Below the pieces are notes generated by a model. That model was not told where the DNA came from, made no database searches, and saw only the letters and a list, made by a program, of their open reading frames with translations. The position numbers were made by a program, and so were the translations under genes. Below are positions 22,760 through 34,487 of a DNA stretch of 64,000 nt, one piece after another (position 1 is the first letter of the stretch; each line of letters opens with the position of its first letter). The stretch is from the NCBI GenBank assembly GCA_029215795.1, contig JARDYH010000003.1, positions 10,690,001 to 10,754,000 of the forward strand, written 5' to 3'. This stretch comes from Anniella stebbinsi. Its lineage: Eukaryota; Chordata; Lepidosauria; Squamata; Anniellidae.

Positions 22760-23599
22760 CCTGTGGCAAAATGTTTTGTTAGGGTTTTTAAGTTGTTCCT
22801 TTTTCCTTTTCCTTTTTCTTTTTGTGTTAAAAAACAGACTTGAAAGTATTATACAGAGATTGGCATTCTGGCTGGTCACTGATGACAATAGCAATATGTG
22901 TCCAGAGGCACAGAATGTTGGTTTCTAACAGACTACTTCCAAAACAGTTTGAAATGAAGAACTGTCTGATATTAAGTCTATAGAGGTCTGTAATAGTTTT
23001 TACATTTTTCAGGCAGTGTAAAGTTTTTTGATAAGGCCATTTTAGGTGGCTCACTTTCTCATTAAGAATATATATATAGAACCACTTTTTGTAGATTAGT
23101 ATAACAAAAAAAAATTACCCTGTTTTAGGGCAAATGCTACCTATTTGTGTCACCTTTTGCTGAACTGACTCACAAGTTAGACAATCCATGAATTAATGCA
23201 CATGAAAATTACCTATATTTTATACTGTTTCAATGTACAGGAGAAAGGTTACTGTAAGCTGTCGTTCCATTGGTGCTTCTGTGAATTAAGTTGTGGTTTC
23301 ATCATGGGTCTTATGGTCTTTAAGTGTTCTGTGTTTATAAACAACAGGTTTGAAATTGGTTTTTACTTGAACAACATCAGCAACAGAACAAAAAAAACGA
23401 ATTTCAAAAAATGAAAAAAGTTGTTTGCTTAAATTTTTTTTAAAAAAGTTTTCATGTGAAAAAAAAAACTATTCCAAACTAAGTTTGTGTTGGCTTCTGT
23501 GACGCATTGGTGTCAATTTTTTAAAAAAATTATTCTTGTGGACAATTTAGATGTGTTTGTGTTCAGCAAAATGTGATCAGTTTTTTTTTCTTTTAAAGA

Positions 23600-23637
<38 letters not shown>

Positions 23638-24347
23638 GAATTCAGTGAAAAAAATCTTAGTGCCAAACTCCAAAGGTACTTTTCTTCCTAGCGCTTCAGT
23701 GTGTTTCTTGTGTGAAGTAATTTGATAACATGGGTATTTTACTATGTGTTTTGTATAAAACCCTAATATTTAAAGGAAAAAGAGGTTACAAAGTTTGTTA
23801 ACTTGCTATCCTGTGGTCTTGTTGCCTGAAATTGTTGTTGTTTGTTATTTCTCTTGGATGTTTTTTGTAAAACATTGTATTAAGTGCCCATGTTTCACTT
23901 TTCTAACCACTCTGCACATCAACGCTGTGAAAGCAAACCTCACAATGTAATTTCTTCATAATGTATGGAAACCTCTAAGGTGAGAAAGTTTTGAACTTTT
24001 AACCCTTTCCACCCAGAGCTGTCTTGAGTGTTAATACTTTTATACATTCACCATTTTGCTGTTTATTTTTATATATATCTATATATATATCTATAGCTAT
24101 AAATATATATATACTTAATTTTTGTGGTTTATTTAATACATGGTTGAAATCAGAAAAATGCACAGGGCAGACCTGAAGGACAAAAAAAAAATATTTTACT
24201 GCTGTCTAAATTTCTTCTGTATCTATAACTAAAAAAAAATATTTAAAATATTAATTGTAGATCTCCTTTTTAGGTATTTGGGTTTTTTTTTTGGTCTTTT
24301 CTTAAAAAGAGCTTTTAATATGCTGCTGGAATATGATATTCAGTATT

Positions 24348-24353
24348 AATAAA
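24348..24353 (+). promoter_or_regulatory. Candidate poly(A) signal AATAAA
   Basis: This AATAAA is the first of several overlapping A-rich copies in the UTR, followed within 50 nt by T-rich sequence. It could end a proximal CELF2 transcript. Confidence 0.4.
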
Positions 24354-24455
24354 ATAAAATAAAAATAATTCTTTAATTATGTATTGTATGACCACTCCTA
24401 GACAGGAGAGGTAAACCCACGATTTGAAATCATTAAAAGAATATTTTTGTAACGA

Positions 24456-24461
24456 AATAAA
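24456..24461 (+). promoter_or_regulatory. Candidate poly(A) signal AATAAA
   Basis: AATAAA is followed immediately by TGATCTTTTGCTT, a modest downstream T/G element. It is the last strong signal of the proximal UTR. Confidence 0.45.
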
Positions 24462-24837
24462 ATGATCTTTTGCTTAAATCCAATGCACTAGAACTTCCTG
24501 GATGAAATTTCATTGTGCACTGCAGTTAAACTACTTTTTATGGATGAGGTTTACACATGTTGTAATGCTTTGATGTGTTATCTGCCATTCTCTGTGATAT
24601 ATTGCTCCAGGTGTAATAGATACAAAGTAGGTGTGGCAATATCTTTTGTTAACCTGATTTCTGTTGATAAGAGAAAATGCAGACTTTTGAATTGAGCAAA
24701 CCCTTTGAAACGCAGAAGGGAAATGTGGCTGTCACTTAGATATATTACAAATAAACCAGGCACATGACACATCCCTTTTCATGACTGCAAGTATCCATGG
24801 TTCCTGTGTGTAGGCTATTCATACTCTAAGCAAAAGT

Positions 24838-24950
24838 ACCTGTGTAAATGGTTCCCACAAGTGGCTGGTTGGCTGCTGGGTGAAGTAAATTCTGGACTAG
24901 ATGGACCCTTGACCTGATCCAGCATGGCTCTTCATATGTTCTTGTGTCCT
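24838..24950 (+). mobile_element. CR1/L3-like LINE 3' tip
   Basis: It reads TCTGGACTAGATGGACCCTT then GACCTGATCCAGCATGGCTC and TTCATATGTTCTTG, the very 3' end of the family in sense orientation. It is the only transposon I can name between 20.8 and 31.0 kb. Confidence 0.7.
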
Positions 24951-27900
24951 GAGGACATGCAGACTTATTAGGTCTACATATGGGGCAGATAATGGGGCAT
25001 TGGATTGCACCCAGCATTAGATATCCCACCCAGCAGGGAAGAGAGATAATATATGCTCACCTGCATGTAGCATTTATCCAATGCATATATTTTTCAGTCC
25101 TATATATTTTCCAACTAAAATACAAGAGTTTAGTATGTGATGTGCCAAGAAGTATGCCAACACCTCATCACAACACACCTTCGTCATAAACCAAGAGAAC
25201 CATGAAGCTAACTGCAGCACTGCTTTTGTTTGTTTTTTAAAAAAACAGACTTTCTCTTTTCCCACAAATCACTTTTTCAACTCAGTGCAGTTGGGATTTA
25301 AAAGTGTAGTGCAGGTCAGGGAAGTTGCTTTAAGAAAGAAATTCAAAAGTTCTGCTGGACAAATGGAAGCCAATGAGCACCCATGAAATGAGCTCTAAGT
25401 TTGTGGGTTGATAGTAGCCTGAGTTATTATCCTGATTTCACAGACATGTTTCACTTTGCACTGCAATCATGTTTAGCTTGCCACATCTATGCTGGCATTC
25501 CTAATTGCATCAGAGAGCTACCGCCACTGAAGGCTCATCAATGTGAGTCCCAATGTATTTGGAAATTTGGCATATCCCTTTCACATTTGACATGATATTT
25601 CTGCTTGCTGCAGCTACACTGTGTTCACTGCAATAAGCATATGAAGTGTGAAGGGCAGGCACACTTTTCTAAACATGTTAAATCCATGTGTCAGGAAGCT
25701 GCAGCTAATCAAGACTTCCTGGCTTGTGTTCTTAAGCGTTTAGGGATTCACACCGGCCCCTCCTATTGTACATATTTGCTGTGGAGAACATTTGTGCAGG
25801 AGCAGCAAGAGTAACCACGACTGAAATGGCACTCAAGCAGATATTCTAGCACAGGTATTTAGAATACGACTGTATTTCTCTGAAATAGCTAAAAACTTTA
25901 CATTTGTAACCCACTTTGCGCTCTGTTTACCTAACTAATAGTCACTAGATTTCCATGTTACTAGATGGAGGTGTTCTGCATAACTCAGAAGCTTGCATGG
26001 TTCATCAACAGAAAGTGATCCAGTTTAAAAGGTATTGCTTTATCTATTTTGTATCTCTTATTCTCTGTTGTGACAATATACGGGCACAGACCTGCAAACA
26101 ATGGAGAAACATTCACATAGACAGAGGGATTCTGCAAATCCGAAGTGTTTGCAGAATAGAGCCCAGGAAACTGGAAAAAAAATGCTGATAACTCTTCACT
26201 GCCTTTTTTCTTTTCTTTTAATTTGTATTGGATATAATAGCATTCCTACTCTAAACCAAATTTGGGTCTTCTATACTAGCAAATATACCCCTTTCCAAGC
26301 CAATACATTTCAGCAGCTTTCTATGCTACTGATAAAAGTGCCATAATCATTCCCCATTGTCTATTTCTCTTTGATTTCATACAAAATGTTTCCTACCTTA
26401 CTCATTCACTAATCCCGCTTGTAAATTATTGTTTAAAAATACAGACAATAATCAACCCCCCCCCCTTTAGTTTTAAATGGTTGTTTTATAAAGAAGCCCT
26501 GGGGTGGAAAGGACTAGAATCCAAGTGATGCACACACACAAAATATTTTTAAAAGGTTTCTTATAGCACATGCACTTAGAGGTAAAAAGCTCTGTGTTAT
26601 TCTCACGTTTTTACTACTGCAGGGGCCTTCCTAAACCCTTTGAGGGCTATTTTGTACTTCTTGCAGAAATGCTTGCCTATTGAATTATTGCGTGCACACT
26701 GATACGTAATGTGAGATCATCATTATGTCTTTCCAGGACATACTGTTGCTCAGCATTTAAATTTCCAAAATAATTGTGCTTTAAAAACAACAACAACCCT
26801 CAGAACCCTTCCATGTAGAAAAGCTCAATGAGGACACTCACCCTAACTTCTTTTCTTTCAATGGGGTTTGCACCAAAAAACCATGCAAACCATGTTAAAA
26901 AGGCAGCCATGTATGATGCATTGCAACCAGCGTGGGCTGTACAGTTACTCTTTGTCTATCATGCCACCAGCTCATGCTAAACTCCTTACGCTCTGGAACT
27001 ATTATTAATTTGCACCTGACAGATACGGCAGGCATCCACCCCTTTCATTAGTTATTTCTCAAGCAATGGTATTTTGTTTTCGGTGTTTTGTAGCGCAAAG
27101 GAACCTTGACTTTAAACAGGAAATAAATCCCGTAGCTTAGACTGTTTCCTTAGGAAGACTGGGATCCAAAGAAGGGGCATGCATATGTGGGATAGAGGCA
27201 TCATCACAACTGAAGCTTTGCTAGGCTGCTTTCCTCACACTTCCCATGGCTAAAGAGGCAAAGATGCTGGGGCATTTGGAACTCCGTTTGGTGTGGAAAG
27301 CACTGTAAGGAAAACTAGCCAACAAAGTTACAGCTTCACAAATGGGGGGTCTTTTCTAATGCACTGTACTTGCTTGCATACGCACGTTCTTTCTTAAAAT
27401 CCCAAATAGGTTCATCTGTTGCTTTTTTATAAAATATTAAATACTGGCAGGGAGGGGGGAGCTGCAAGAGTGCAAAGGGCTTATTAAATAGAGGATGAAA
27501 AAAATAATCGAGAGGAAGTTGTTTTTCAAAATTCAACTCCAAAAGCACAAATAAGTAGTTTTCCAACCAAATTAGCTAATTTTAATGATATGGCCATATT
27601 CAAAGGAATAACAAGTTCATCTTTCTTTCACCATAGGGGTTATTATTCCTTGGCTTGTGCTACTCTCTGGAATCATTTTATTGTTTCTGTTTTTATTAAC
27701 TTAAGTGCTAATTAACAAAAAAAAAGGTGGGGGGGGAACTGTAGTTTCATTATCTTTCTGAATAATGTCAAAACAAACAAAAATAATATCCCTGTGTACC
27801 TGGGCGGGGTGAGGTGGGGTGTTGTGCTGTGAGAAACTGTTGTTTGTAGATGAATAATATCACTCTTTTAGTTAAGAATGTCACAAATCTGGGACATGAT

Positions 27901-29458
27901 CCACTCACATCGTGGGTGTAGCATCCACATGAGAGAATTCACATTGGCTCAATAAAGCTCTGTTTCCCCCTCCCAATGCCTATGTGCATCCCATATCTGC
28001 CATTCCAGCCCTCCCTCTTTGCCTGAATGGAAGTTACTCATGGACCAGTAACTTATGAGCTTTTCTACACGAGGCATTTATTGAGCACTCGTGATTCCTT
28101 ATTCATGGTGGTTTATGATTTGTTTAGATGATGATGGGATCCAGTCCCGCTTCCGTTTTTTAAGAGCACTTCCCCTAGTTTGTTTGTTTTTTAGAGTTGG
28201 GAAAATGGGGTATTATTTCTAAAAAGAAAAGAAAAGGTATTTTCCTACTGGTGTATTTGGGCTTTTCCGCTATAGCACAGTGCTACCTGAAGTTTATATA
28301 GTGGAAAAGCAGTAAAGGAAAAGCTTTGGGTAGAGCTTGAATCTCAGTACTGCAACAAAACCGAAAGTACATACAGCGATTAACAGCCTCATGAAGAGAA
28401 GTTCTGTATCAAGTTAAGAGGGAGGCAGAATAGGGATATGGAGCACAGGGCTTCCATTCCCCCTATTATTCTGTCACATTGTGTGCACTGCAGATATGCA
28501 GTTGAAAGAGGAAGCAAGGTTCTCTTGAACCCCATGTGTGAATCCTCCATGCATGGATACTGAGCCTGTGGTACAAATGGATTGTGCCCTCGGTTGTTGT
28601 TTTTAAAAGTTTTGTCAGAGAAAAGCCAAAGTTACTGCAATGTAGTGGAAACTGTAAGACTATTTGAGTATTGTTTCTATTTTGTTGATGCATTTGGATT
28701 TTGCTGTTTGATGGAATTTGAGCCAAAAACAAACACAAACACAAAAAAACCCACAGGCTTTCCTATTTCTAAAACTTGATTGTACTTATGCATTTTGTAC
28801 CAGTGGAACTTTTTATACTGGAGTTAAAAATAAATAAATACAGAACTTTTTTTTTTCCTTTCCTTTTTTTTTCTTTTTGTGGCTTGCACTTGTGAGCCCT
28901 AAGATCATGACTGGTTTTCAAGTTTGATTTCCAGTTGGTAGAAAGAAAGAAAGAAAGTTGGTTTTGTTTAGAGAATTTAAAAAACAAACTTTGGCTTGGT
29001 TTAATTCTTTCCCTTTGCTTATATTTAGTGTTTAGAATTTTGTCTTTAAAAGAAGCGGTAAGTTTCACTTTTTATTCTGTATTGTGCAGTTACACAATAT
29101 AAAGCTAAATTAGAATTTAGGAGTACACTGTCACTTTACGTGGATAAATGTATTAGTTAAAAAAAGTAGGGGTTTGCTTTTTTGCTGTTTAGATCAAAAG
29201 TTTTTTCTGATTCTTCTGTCTTCATTGTGAACATAACTGTGTAGTTGAAACAGTCAAACTTATTTTTGTAACGTATGTTATTGTGTGATGCAGTTTTTTG
29301 CTTCTGTCTCCAATATTAAACCATTTTCCTAATACTTGTCTCTCTTTCTCTCTCTGTGTTGTAATGTTGGTGGTCATTCCGTGTTGGTAATACATCTGCA
29401 CACCTCACTGTTTCACGTCCCTGTTGATTTTTTTTTCTATTTGTCGTGTACAAAAGAT

Positions 29459-29490
29459 ACAGTCGATTCCACCTAAGTGAACCTCTGATT
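29459..29490. repeat. Mariner/pogo-like terminal sequence
   Basis: TACAGTCGATTCC followed by TAAGTGAACC resembles the reverse of the right end of the hairpin at 33723-33784 (TACAGTCGATTCCTGATAAG). Only one end is recognisable here. Confidence 0.25.
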
Positions 29491-29641
29491 GGAGAGTGAA
29501 TGCAGATTTGTAGACACCCTTGGTCTATCTTACCTCCACCTTCCTTGCCCTCCCCACCCCAGTTGCCTTTAACCATTTTGATGATACAAGCAGGAAATCA
29601 TTTTAACTGCTAGCCTGTGGTCACATTGGAGAGACCTTTCA

Positions 29642-29671
29642 ACACACACACATACACACACACACACACAG
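29642..29671. repeat. (CA)n microsatellite
   Basis: Interrupted CA run just before an AATAAA at 29686. Confidence 0.9.
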
Positions 29672-31119
29672 AGATCAAAAATCACAATAAAAGTTTTTTC
29701 TCTTGATTAATTACTATAAAGTAATGTGCTTCTGCTTTGTAGGAGCATATTATGTTTACTACCCCAAAAACATTGCACGATGGGAGCAGAGACAGGAAAA
29801 TGTTGGTATTCCTTCAGAATTATTCAATGCTCAGGCAGTTAGCCCACCACTTCTCAGAAATAATAGTTTTAACTACAGGTGGGAGAGTCTGAGCCAAAAC
29901 TCACCAGGTGAAAAAGCTTGTTTAGACATATGTAGCGTTATGTGAGCTCAGGGAGAGGTTTAAATTATTACAGCTAGTGGAAGTCAAAAATAAGTAACCA
30001 GCAACACTACAGTTGATGAACTTGACTATTTTGATCTTAGTATACAAGACAGGCATCTTATAGCAACCGATAATAAAGCAATGCAAATCTCTAAGGAGAA
30101 AAGTGACTACTTCAATATAAGAGAAAACAAAACACTACAAAAATAAATTACAAATAGACATGTCACTCTGATGCTATTTTGATTCTGCCCAGCGCGCTTA
30201 TGAATTCTTTTGCCACTTCATCAATCATTGACCTTGGTGGGATTTATAGCGTTCCTGTCAATTTGATTTGATTCATCAAAGATTTAAATTTATCAGGTGG
30301 GGAAGGAACTTTACAAAAAGAGGAAGTTCTATCCCATACTCTGTGGGATTCAAGCCATACATCCATCCTTTTGTCCTGAACTCAGGAATTGAAGGCCACT
30401 TAAAAGTGCTCTTACGAGAAGGAGTCCACGGACTTTCTCTGCAATTTTTATTTCCTGGTCAGTGCTTTGGTTTTCACTTACATGAGCCGACCACACATAG
30501 TCTAAAATGATAGCCTCTTCAGAAAGAAAGCATTGTGTACTGGATGTTCTCCTCTCATCGTTCTGGCACTTATTTTCTAGTGGTCCGTGTGGGGCCAAGT
30601 TTTGCTTTCCGTCTGTTTTACAGAGCTTCTTGCACAAGCTTCTGTGTCTGTGGATTTCAAAAAAATGGTGCAAATTGACAAGGGAAGCGCCGCTGCCCTC
30701 CTTTCGGCCTGTTCTTGCTGCCTTTTATGTGGCTTCACGGGTGCCTATTTCCCACAAACCCACTCCCTGGTTATGTTTTCCAATTACCTCATCAATACAG
30801 CTGCATCATAGGACTATATCCCATGATGCAACAGTGTGCCTGTGATGACACAAGAAAGTAGACCCTCTTGTAACACAACAAAACAAAAGGCAAAGCTGGG
30901 CATGTGCTCATCTTCCCAGGAGGTTTACATGAGCCTTAATTGTTATAAGTGCTGACAATCATTTTATTCCGGTGTAAAAGATGCACACTTTTTTCTTTTT
31001 TTTCTTTTTTTTAAGGAAAGCAAAACCTACTTGTTACATGTTTTTAACTGACTCTTTGTATGACCAAAAAGAAAACAGGATAATTGGAATCAAAATGTTT
31101 TCAACGAACAGAGTGGCAG

Positions 31120-31220
31120 ACACACATGGGACATTTGGGTCCAGCTCCCACCACAACCACTCGGTGGCTTTGGCCAAGTCATCCATTGTCTCTCAGCTAC
31201 ACATCTCCATTTGTGAAATA
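31120..31220 (+). repeat. SINE fragment (Sauria-like)
   Basis: TTGGGTCCAGCTCCCACCAC then TCGGTGGCTTTGGCCAAGTC and TCTCTCAGCTACACATCTCC matches the order of the 2578 fragment. Diverged. Confidence 0.4.
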
Positions 31221-31500
31221 TGAATCATAACCATCTCCATGGCCAGTTTACACAATGGGTTATCCTGGTATAACAACCGCTGAAGTCACTTCAGCATCTG
31301 ACTTGTACATCCAGATCTTGAAGCCGAGGTTGTGGCAAACTGAGAGTCAACAGCCTTGTGGAAAGTGAGGGGATTTCATTTATCATTTATTTCAGCCATT
31401 TATAAACCATGTTGTTTGTCAAATGACATTCAAAATGGCATCCATTTTTTTAAAAAAAAATGTTCCTCTTTGTTATCCCAGGATAAGTGATCATGTAAAC

Positions 31501-31626
31501 TAGCCTTCCCCAACCTGGTGCCTTCCAGATGATTTTGGACTACAACTCCCATAGTACCTTACCATAGGCCATGCTGGCTGGGGCAGATGGAAGCTGTAGT
31601 GCAAAACATCAGGTTGGAGAAGGCTG
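31501..31626. mobile_element. ACTCCCAT-family MITE, near-complete copy
   Basis: It begins TAGCCTTCCCCAACCTGGTG and ends with the inverted CAGGTTGGAGAAGGCTG. Flanks are ATGTAAAC (31493-31500) and TTGTCAAC (31627-31634), matching at 6 of 8 positions, which fits an old 8-bp hAT duplication. The centre is GGACTACAACTCCCATAGTA paired with GATGGAAGCTGTAGTGC. Confidence 0.6.
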
Positions 31627-33722
31627 TTGTCAACAGTAGCAGAGTGGTTTGTCTGAGCTGAGAAGTTCACTCTTACGGTGAGAAACATGGATGTGTTAAA
31701 GTAGCCAGGACAGTAATCAAGCGTGCTTGATTGAGAAGCTCGTCCTCATGCTACAAAGTAGTAGAGGAGGGAGCAGATGCTCAAGCACATCCCATCTAAA
31801 AGGGACCTGCACAACTCATGAGCCAATAACCTGGATGCAGACCACCAGCCAAGTATCTGTGGCCTGAAGGGTGGCTTTCACACTCCCAAGCAAGCTGGAA
31901 ATATAGAGAGTTTTATTGAATCATCGTTGGGCCCCCATAGAGCTGGGGGGCTCTGTTCTGCTTGGTGGGTCACAAGCTGTGCAGGCCTGTTCTAAAGGCA
32001 AAGCTAATAAAAAGGGGGAACCCTACAGGAATTGCCAAAAAAGCCAAGGTCAAAGGAGTAGAAAAAAAAGATGTTTAATAGAATGAACAAACTCCAATAT
32101 ACTTTGGACCCTCAGGTCCTTCTTCAGAGTACTATGTTGGAATGCAATGGATTTCATTTACTCCATATCCCCAGTATCCTAAAGTATCCCCAAAAAAAGA
32201 CCTGACGGTCCGAACACATCGGAGTTCTTTCATTACATTAAGCATCCTTTTTATAACCCTTTGCCCTTGGCTTTTTTGGCTGTTCTACAGACAGAAGGGT
32301 AGAATGACACATTATCTCAGTAAATGATGTTCTCAAACCCACAGTTGCTAAGACAACAAGGGGAAGTCAACACCAAATCACCCCTCTAAATAACTGTAGA
32401 AGTTGTTTGCTTTTAGGCAGGCTTATTCCTGGCTTTGGAGTCCAGCTGGGGGAAAATAATATATTAAATGGCCTGGGAGCAAATTTGCAGGGAAGCAGTA
32501 AGAGGGGAAGTGTTAAGCCCTCCCACCCCATCCACTAATTCCCCCACGCAAATGCCCTTCCATCCCCACATTTACCTTATGAAGAAAACATGAAGTTGGT
32601 AAACTGTTTTTCCCTTCCTTTTTGCAACATTTAGATCCGCCCAGAATCATGAACTGCACCTTTAGAGTCTTCTAATGCTCTTGTATCTAGTCTCCATTTT
32701 GCACATAAGCATAAGTCTGTTTATAGGTTATTTGTGTGTCTGCTTTTCTTGTCATTGTGTTAATGGACACAATGGCCCTAAACATTTTGAAATTCTTGTC
32801 TTCATGCTGATGAGCCATTTTGGAGTGATAATGGGATGGATCCAGAACCGCTGCTCCATCAATAGAAGGATACTGCTTGTGCAACGTGACTTCCCCGTTC
32901 TCACTTCCCCATTCTCTCTTCTTCCCTGAAACCACATGTCCTCCCAATCTGCTCCGGAGGGTCCCCTAACCCTCTTGAGAAGATCTGGATGGCATGCCAG
33001 GGCTACAGGATGGAGGAGAAGACAGAGAAGTCCCGATCCACAAGTGATTTCTTACTACTGGCGGAAAAACAGTTCTGGATCCAACTCAACTTCTGGATTT
33101 TGGATGTTACAATGTTTTCATACTCTTTTAGCCATTCACACTAATCTTGTAGGGGAATATCCACACCCCTTCAAAATTTCAATGCTAGTATCTCAAAATT
33201 ACTGATCTACATGAAGAAAGAAGTTCATTTCCCATAGGGAAAAGCTCGAGGTGTTCTTGAGGGCATCCTACATCATGAGGTCAGCCAGAATACAAGTTTA
33301 AATTAAAGTCCACTTGGGAGAAAATGGTTGTAAAAGAGAAATGGACAAATTAGTTGAGCAACACTAAGTAGATGCAAGATACTCTTGTTAGCTTAATGGC
33401 AAAAGATCAGCCACTCAAGTAAAGGTGCAGAAGCTCATGTGAGGATGACTCTTCTAGTATCTGTAAGATATCTGTGTCATCAGTGACTATTTCAATGTGG
33501 TTATATTTCATGTAGGGTACAATCCATATCCAGATGATGACAGTGGCAACCCCTTTCTGACATTAACAGCAAGGGACTCTGCCATTGGTATCTCTCTCAA
33601 CGTAGCAGCTTTATTTTGAAGTCTAAAAGGTTGCTGGCATGAGTGTAATATTTTTAACCCTAATTTGGTGGACCTTAGGTATGAGGTTATGGGGAGGGGG
33701 AAAAAACAGTGTACTGTGTTTC

Positions 33723-33784
33723 ATTCCTGATAAGTGAATAAAAGTATTGTGAACGAGCAATCGGGTTATTCACTTATCAGGAAT
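33723..33784. repeat. Perfect hairpin with 18-bp arms (mariner/pogo-like)
   Basis: ATTCCTGATAAGTGAATA (33723-33740) is exactly complementary to TATTCACTTATCAGGAAT (33767-33784), with a 26-bp loop. The right side continues CGACTGTA, giving a terminus like Tc1/mariner elements. Confidence 0.6.
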
Positions 33785-33881
33785 CGACTGTACTGCTGGT
33801 TTGGCTGTTTTTGTTCTTCATTCTCTGTTGTAATTTCACAACTTTGCTGTGTCCTGTTTGTTTCTTCTTCTTTTTTCTTGC

Positions 33882-33908
33882 CCTCTCTCTCTCTCTCTCT
33901 CTCTCTCA
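33882..33908. repeat. (CT)n microsatellite
   Basis: A CT run within C/T-rich sequence. Confidence 0.9.
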
Positions 33909-34481
33909 GTCCCTCTCCCCCTCTCCCTTTTTCTCTCTCAAATGCTCTAGCACAATCACTGGGAAGTCTCCCTTCTTTTGACCATGAAACATGCTCTCAA
34001 AGTGGGGAACAAAAATCTTAACAAAATCTATGCACTTGCTATCAGGAACACAATATTGGATGTGTCTTATATCTATTCAGTGCGTGATTTCTTAAATAAA
34101 GCTACTGAAAGGATTCTTTTGTCTGTAAAACGTATATGAAGGATTAAAAGCAAAGAGGTTCTAGGATCTGGATTTTATTTTTGTTAAACCGAAACAGGGA
34201 CACAAAGTCTTAAATTCCTCCATGCCAAATGATTTTTTTTGTATGGTATATTTAATCTGTCCGTGGAACTTGGAAAAAATGGACTTCTAGGGAAGAGGGG
34301 AGGTGGGAATTGCTTGGGTACAGAGCAAAAAGTTCCTGAAAGCCAAGATTGTTATCAAACCATGTTCCTTTTACAATGTAAAGGCTATATTAAGGAGAAA
34401 GACTATTTTTCTTACTAAATATGAAGCCATTTTTGGACACCAGAGAACAGTTAAAAGTGTCTGATGTTTGCCATAAACCAT

Positions 34482-34487
34482 AATAAA
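34482..34487 (+). promoter_or_regulatory. Candidate poly(A) signal with GT-rich downstream element
   Basis: AATAAA is followed within 35 nt by TTTTGTTTGTGTGTT, a textbook GU-rich downstream element. It is the best-formed poly(A) site in the window and sits where no gene is annotated. Confidence 0.4.

Larger units (their letters stand above)
20938..24480 (+). other. CELF2: CELF2 3' UTR (proximal part)
   Basis: About 3.5 kb of AT-rich sequence follows the stop codon, with no recognisable transposon insertion. It contains many T-runs, GT-rich stretches, an (AAT/GAT)n tract at 21727-21777, a CA repeat at 22726-22758, an (AAT)n tract at 23600-23635 and an alternating AT tract at 24067-24114. The end is set at the poly(A) signals at 24348 and 24456. 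Long U-rich and GU-rich UTRs suit an autoregulated CELF gene, but the exact end is inferred. Confidence 0.7.
24481..29700 (+). other. Repeat-poor 3' flank, possibly extended CELF2 UTR
   Basis: No host exon is recognisable here. Apart from a short CR1/L3 fragment at 24838-24950 and a CA repeat at 29642-29671, I see no transposons. T-rich and GT-rich segments at 28580-29330 look like 3' UTR sequence. Further AATAAA signals occur at 28829-28834 and 29686-29691, the latter followed by a T-rich run. CELF2 mRNAs in other vertebrates have very long UTRs, so transcription may reach here. Confidence 0.4.
29701..33515. other. Intergenic (or long-intron) stretch
   Basis: Contains a Sauria-like SINE fragment (about 31120-31220) and a MITE (31501-31626). 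The rest of the stretch holds nothing I can identify. An exon-like segment at 29743-29878 is discussed under findings. Confidence 0.5.
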
